A stretch of 10,003 bases of DNA from an uncultured Pseudobutyrivibrio sp. (lineage in GTDB: Bacteria > Bacillota > Clostridia > Lachnospirales > Lachnospiraceae). This document shows, one piece after another, positions 7,238-10,003 of this stretch. The position numbers and the translations under genes are program-made. The DNA is taken from the NCBI GenBank assembly GCA_900546435.1, contig URCQ01000040.1:1-10003 (forward strand). The letters run 5' to 3'. Under the pieces are notes generated by a model that saw nothing but the letters and a program-made list of their open reading frames with translations, was not told the origin of the DNA and did no database searches. Every line of letters begins with the position of its first letter. Positions within the stretch are counted from its first letter, which is position 1.

Positions 7238-8662
7238 TTAATGCAAACCAAAGTCATCAAACAACGACATTTGTCTGCTTGTACTTTGTTCTATAACCTG
7301 CCAATTTTCTTTTGCCTGTAATGCTATTAATTGCCTTGTGATAAACGCTTCCTCCACAGGAATTCGATACAGCATCCGCCCATTGCATGTCAAGAAATAG
7401 TGCGCACGTTTTAACACAACTCCCATTTTTTTAAGATCATCAAATGTTAACGTTGCATATTTACGTGCATTTACAATACGACGTACCGATTTGGGGCCAA
7501 TTCCTGGTACACGAAGTAACATCTCCATAGATGCTGTCTGCACTTCAATTGGAAACAATGCTAAATGATGTACTGCCCAGTTACATTTCGGATCTATCTG
7601 TTCATTGAAATTCGGGTGCTGCTCGGACAATAGTTCTTTTGCTCGGAAACCATAAAAGCGCAATAGCCAGTCCGCCTGATACAACCGATGCTCCCGCAAC
7701 AACGGCACAGGCGCATCCAACTCCGGTAAAACAGTATCTTCTATAAGTGGTACATATGCCGAAAAAAACACACGCTTTAAATCATATTTTCGATACATAT
7801 ATTCTGTTGCAAGTAAATACTGATAATCGCTCTCTCCTGTTGCACCTACAATCATCTGTGTACTCATTCCTGCCGGTGCAAATGTCTGCAAGGATGTTGT
7901 CTGCTGTATCTGATGCTTCTTTTCTGCTTCCACCAAGCCTTGCTTTTCTTCGATGGCCTCTCTTTCTGAAAAAATGCTCCCTGACAAATAATTGTTTAGA
8001 GAGCTTCGTTCCACATATGCAGATTTGCCAGATGCAATCCGGTTTCTTGCAATCGACGCAGCCGTTTTTTCCATCGGTGTCAAAATTGTATGAAAAGATT
8101 TGTGTGGTGCTAATATATGTAAACTATCTGCTGTTGGCAACTCAAGATTAATACTAACACGATCTGCTAGCAACGCAGCCTCGGAAAGTAATGCTTCTGG
8201 AGCTCCTGGAATCATCTTGACATGAATATATCCACGAAAATGGTATTCCTCTCGCAATAAATGCAATGTCTCACATATCCGTTCCATGGTATATTCTGGT
8301 GTATGCAATACCCCCGAACTTAAGAATAAACCTTCAATGTAATTTCTTTTATAAAATCCAATGGTCAATTCGCATATCTCATGTGGAGAAAATGTCGTCC
8401 GTTCCACATCATTCGACCTACGATTTATACAATATTTACAGTCAAAAGCACAATGATTCGTCATCAGTATTTTCAACAAAGAAATACATCGCCCATCCGC
8501 TGCAAAACTATGACATATTCCACTTGCACATGAGTTCCCAAGTGCTCCCTTTTCACCTTTTCGATCAACGCCACTGGATGTGCATGCCACATCATATTTT
8601 GCTGCATCCGCTAAAATATGTAATTTTTCTTGTAATGATTTTTCTGTTCGCATCTCTAACAT
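7238..8662 (-). CDS. Putative DNA repair/modification radical SAM protein
   Basis: A 474-residue radical SAM enzyme resembling the TIGR03916 group (rSAM linked to uracil-DNA glycosylase-type proteins). The cluster-binding CX3CX2C is C71-AFD-C75-KY-C78, followed by INRRSND. Other family-like blocks are GICHSFAADGRCISLLKILMT (48-68), NYIEGLFLSSGV (107-118), FRGYIHVKMIPGA (142-154), ELPT (174-177), FAPAGMSTQMIVGATGESD (261-279) and LREHRLYQADWLLRFYGF (322-339). A helix-hairpin-helix DNA-binding motif lies at about 383-400 (RVPGIGPKSVRRI). Additional cysteines at 27, 45, 50 and 59 could hold a second cofactor. Residues about 210-258 appear to be an extra charged insert. The tail contains QMSLF (464-468), a sliding-clamp-like motif. 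ATG 8662 is the first in-frame start; ATG 8653 is the alternative. It is preceded by a LexA-box promoter. The substrate is unknown. Confidence 0.93.
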   Translation of the reverse strand: MLEMRTEKSLQEKLHILADAAKYDVACTSSGVDRKGEKGALGNSCASGICHSFAADGRCISLLKILMTNHCAFDCKYCINRRSNDVERTTFSPHEICELTIGFYKRNYIEGLFLSSGVLHTPEYTMERICETLHLLREEYHFRGYIHVKMIPGAPEALLSEAALLADRVSINLELPTADSLHILAPHKSFHTILTPMEKTAASIARNRIASGKSAYVERSSLNNYLSGSIFSEREAIEEKQGLVEAEKKHQIQQTTSLQTFAPAGMSTQMIVGATGESDYQYLLATEYMYRKYDLKRVFFSAYVPLIEDTVLPELDAPVPLLREHRLYQADWLLRFYGFRAKELLSEQHPNFNEQIDPKCNWAVHHLALFPIEVQTASMEMLLRVPGIGPKSVRRIVNARKYATLTFDDLKKMGVVLKRAHYFLTCNGRMLYRIPVEEAFITRQLIALQAKENWQVIEQSTSRQMSLFDDFGLH

Positions 8663-8668
8663 AAGTTA

Positions 8669-8697
8669 ATTATACGAACATTTGTTCTGTTTTTCAA
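8669..8697 (-). promoter_or_regulatory. SOS-type promoter of the radical SAM operon
   Basis: TTGAAA (8697-8692), a 17-base spacer, and a consensus TATAAT (8674-8669) form a near-ideal sigma-A promoter. Counting 7 bases from the -10 puts +1 at 8662, the A of the ATG, so the message would be leaderless. No Shine-Dalgarno sequence precedes the ATG. A LexA box fills the spacer, so repression would be by direct occlusion of RNA polymerase. Confidence 0.8.
8675..8688. promoter_or_regulatory. LexA (SOS) box
   Basis: Read on the minus strand the site is AGAACAAATGTTCG, which matches the Gram-positive LexA consensus CGAACRNRYGTTYG at every position but the first. The core GAAC-N4-GTTC is intact. It lies exactly between the -35 and -10 boxes of the radical SAM operon. 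LexA itself is not in the window, so regulation is inferred. Confidence 0.85.
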
Positions 8698-8719
8698 GTA
8701 AATTTTATGATTTGTGTCA

Positions 8720-9292
8720 CTACTTATGCCATTTAAACCCAACAATCGCACCAATCACACCGCCGACAATGTGTGCCATATGGGAAATATTATCCTGCAA
8801 CGTAATACCCTCATAAATTTGCTGGCCTAAGAAAACTACAGCAACAAGTATAAATGTGATTGGAATATCACCACTCCGAAATCCCGTAAATGATGTCATC
8901 ACAATAAATGCAAATGCAATCCCACTAGCTCCGCACAATCCAATCCCAGGGAAAAAAATATAATTAATAAGCGCTGTAACAACCGCTGTAATTACAATCA
9001 CTTTTAAAATATTTTGTGAAGAGTATTTTTCTTCTAGCATCGGTCCTAAAAGCAAAATGTATGTCATGTTTCCAAGAAAATGATCCCATCCTGAATGGCC
9101 AAATACATGGGTAAAGAATCGTACATATGTCAGTGGATCTTTTAAGGAAGAATGATACGTAATAAATAATAATTGATTACTTCTTCCCCCTGTATATTCA
9201 TTTAATAATGTGACACAAAAACATAATAAAACAAATGTTAAAATCACTGGCGAATTAAATACAATTCTAATTCCTTTTCTTGTATTTTTCAC
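8720..9292 (-). CDS. Rhomboid-family intramembrane serine protease
   Basis: A 190-residue polytopic membrane protein with the minimal rhomboid core of about six helices. Signature residues are visible: H71 and N75 in DHFLGNM (the HxxxN of helix 2), the nucleophile S123 in GASGIAF, and the general base H174 in AHIVGGVIGAIVG. All catalytic elements are present, so it should be active, cleaving transmembrane substrates within the bilayer. There is no cytosolic accessory domain; residues 1-13 are a short basic N-terminus. The start is GTG 9292, supported by AGAGGA (9306-9301) 8 bases upstream. It sits 44 bases after the tRNA-Trp terminator, so it depends on a weak promoter there or on read-through; I see TAAAAT as a possible -10 but no good -35. 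The radical SAM operon after it has its own promoter, and nothing links the two functionally. The substrate is unknown. Confidence 0.92.
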   Translation of the reverse strand: MKNTRKGIRIVFNSPVILTFVLLCFCVTLLNEYTGGRSNQLLFITYHSSLKDPLTYVRFFTHVFGHSGWDHFLGNMTYILLLGPMLEEKYSSQNILKVIVITAVVTALINYIFFPGIGLCGASGIAFAFIVMTSFTGFRSGDIPITFILVAVVFLGQQIYEGITLQDNISHMAHIVGGVIGAIVGFKWHK

Positions 9293-9330
9293 TTTTTCTG
9301 TCCTCTCTTTCCCGTTTTTCTATTTTATTT

Positions 9331-9376
9331 ACAACAAAAGACCCCTGAAACATTGTAACACAATATCTCAAGGGTC
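9331..9376 (-). terminator. Intrinsic terminator after tRNA-Trp
   Basis: Arms at 9368-9376 and 9340-9348 pair over 9 bp on the minus strand (GACCCTTGA with TCAGGGGTC, one G-U). The loop contains a second perfect 5-bp stem (ATTGT / ACAAT, 9360-9364 and 9352-9356). TTTTGTTGT follows directly. It ends the transcript carrying tRNA-Trp, 9 bases after the tRNA's last base. Confidence 0.85.
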
Positions 9377-9385
9377 CATACATAA

Positions 9386-9456
9386 CAGGGGATCCAGGAA
9401 TCGAACCCGGCTCTGGAGTTTTGGAGACTCTTATTCTACCGATGAACTAATCCCCT
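9386..9456 (-). tRNA. trnW: tRNA-Trp (anticodon CCA)
   Basis: A full cloverleaf of 71 bases can be drawn on the minus strand. The acceptor is AGGGGAT with ATCCCCT. The D stem is GTTC/GAAT with one G-U. The anticodon loop CTCCAAA gives anticodon CCA. The T arm is CCGGG-TTCGATT-CCTGG, and the variable loop is 4 bases (AGAG). The discriminator is G, as expected for bacterial tRNA-Trp. The 3' CCA is not encoded; GTTATG follows. The anticodon stem AGAGT/ACTCC leaves position 27-43 as an A-C mismatch, which is tolerable but unusual. The gene lies after a 23S rRNA gene and is followed by its own terminator, so it may come from the rRNA transcript or from a separate promoter I cannot identify. Confidence 0.93.
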
Positions 9457-9462
9457 ATATAT

Positions 9463-9490
9463 CACAAAACCTATAATACAAGATTATAGG
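9463..9490 (-). terminator. Possible terminator between the rRNA operon and tRNA-Trp
   Basis: A perfect 8-bp inverted repeat, CCTATAAT / ATTATAGG with a 5-base loop (9470-9490), is followed on the minus strand by TTTTGTG. The stem is A/T-rich, so termination would be partial. It could instead be a processing hairpin for the tRNA, whose 5' end lies 14 bases downstream of the stem. Confidence 0.5.
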
Positions 9491-9538
9491 ATGTAATGCA
9501 TATATAAATTTATAACACCTTCAAAATTTCATACAGAT

Positions 9539-9565
9539 TTCCTTAAAACCAACTTTTCTAAGGAA
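9539..9565 (-). other. Hairpin in the 23S-tRNA spacer
   Basis: A 10-bp stem with a single G-U pair and a 7-base loop (outer arms TTCCTTA / TAAGGAA). No U-run follows in the transcribed direction, so a processing or stabilising role for the rRNA transcript is more likely than termination. Confidence 0.45.
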
Positions 9566-9672
9566 GTTCGATTCACTAGACTCAATCTTCGTCTTTGACT
9601 CGATTTCGTCAAGTTCCTTCGAACAATCTTCGCACTAAATTCATGCTTCGCATTCATCAAGTGCTCTAGATT
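9566..9672 (-). repeat. Degenerate short repeats in the spacer after 23S rRNA
   Basis: The spacer following 23S is built from related short words. GACTCAATCTTCGTC (9579-9593) and GACTCGATTTCGTC (9597-9610) are imperfect direct repeats. CAATCTTCG occurs at 9583-9591 and 9624-9632. CTTCGCA occurs at 9628-9634 and 9646-9652. No protein frame and no 5S rRNA is recognisable. Together with the following stretch up to the tRNA, this 216-base region holds only repeats and hairpins. Confidence 0.6.
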
Positions 9673-9673
9673 T

Positions 9674-10003
<330 letters not shown>

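Noticed and set aside
7747..8664. Two plus-strand open frames of 132-134 codons
   Set aside because: Both are antisense to the conserved radical SAM gene and lack start signals.

Overview
The window is AT-rich, and every gene I can support lies on the minus strand. The gene set points to a motile, low-GC Clostridia bacterium of the Lachnospiraceae type (Roseburia / Agathobacter rectalis-like): a CheV coupling protein, OmpR-type two-component genes, a multidomain hybrid-kinase remnant of the kind common in that family, a Clostridia/Bacillus-style LexA box, and an rRNA operon end followed by tRNA-Trp. This placement is inference from gene content, not from a search.

Layout in transcription order, from the right end leftward. 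The 3' end of a 23S rRNA gene (10003 to about 9674) is followed by a 216-base spacer with degenerate repeats and hairpins but no recognisable 5S rRNA. A tRNA-Trp(CCA) comes next (9456-9386), then a strong intrinsic terminator. A rhomboid-family membrane protease follows (9292-8720). A two-gene operon then encodes a radical SAM protein (8662-7238) and its DUF4130-type partner (7225-6464). Its promoter, TTGAAA-17-TATAAT, has a near-perfect LexA box inside the spacer, and the predicted +1 falls on the A of the ATG. After it lies a decayed hybrid histidine kinase (about 6426-5893): a receiver-like piece and an HPt piece in different frames. Its tail overlaps the start of a membrane protein with coiled coils (5912-5178). 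Then come an OmpR-family regulator and sensor kinase (5092-4409, 4422-2938, overlapping), a lipoprotein and CheV (2841-2170, 2130-1213), and a long, very acidic protein that starts at TTG 1138 and runs off the left edge.

Functionally there are three modules. The SOS-type module (LexA box, radical SAM protein, DUF4130 partner) is the most notable: a poorly characterised but conserved DNA repair/modification pair that here appears to be under damage control, and both proteins carry a sliding-clamp-like QxxLF motif. The signalling module is the kinase/regulator pair, with CheV nearby. The third is the rRNA/tRNA end with its processing and termination structures.
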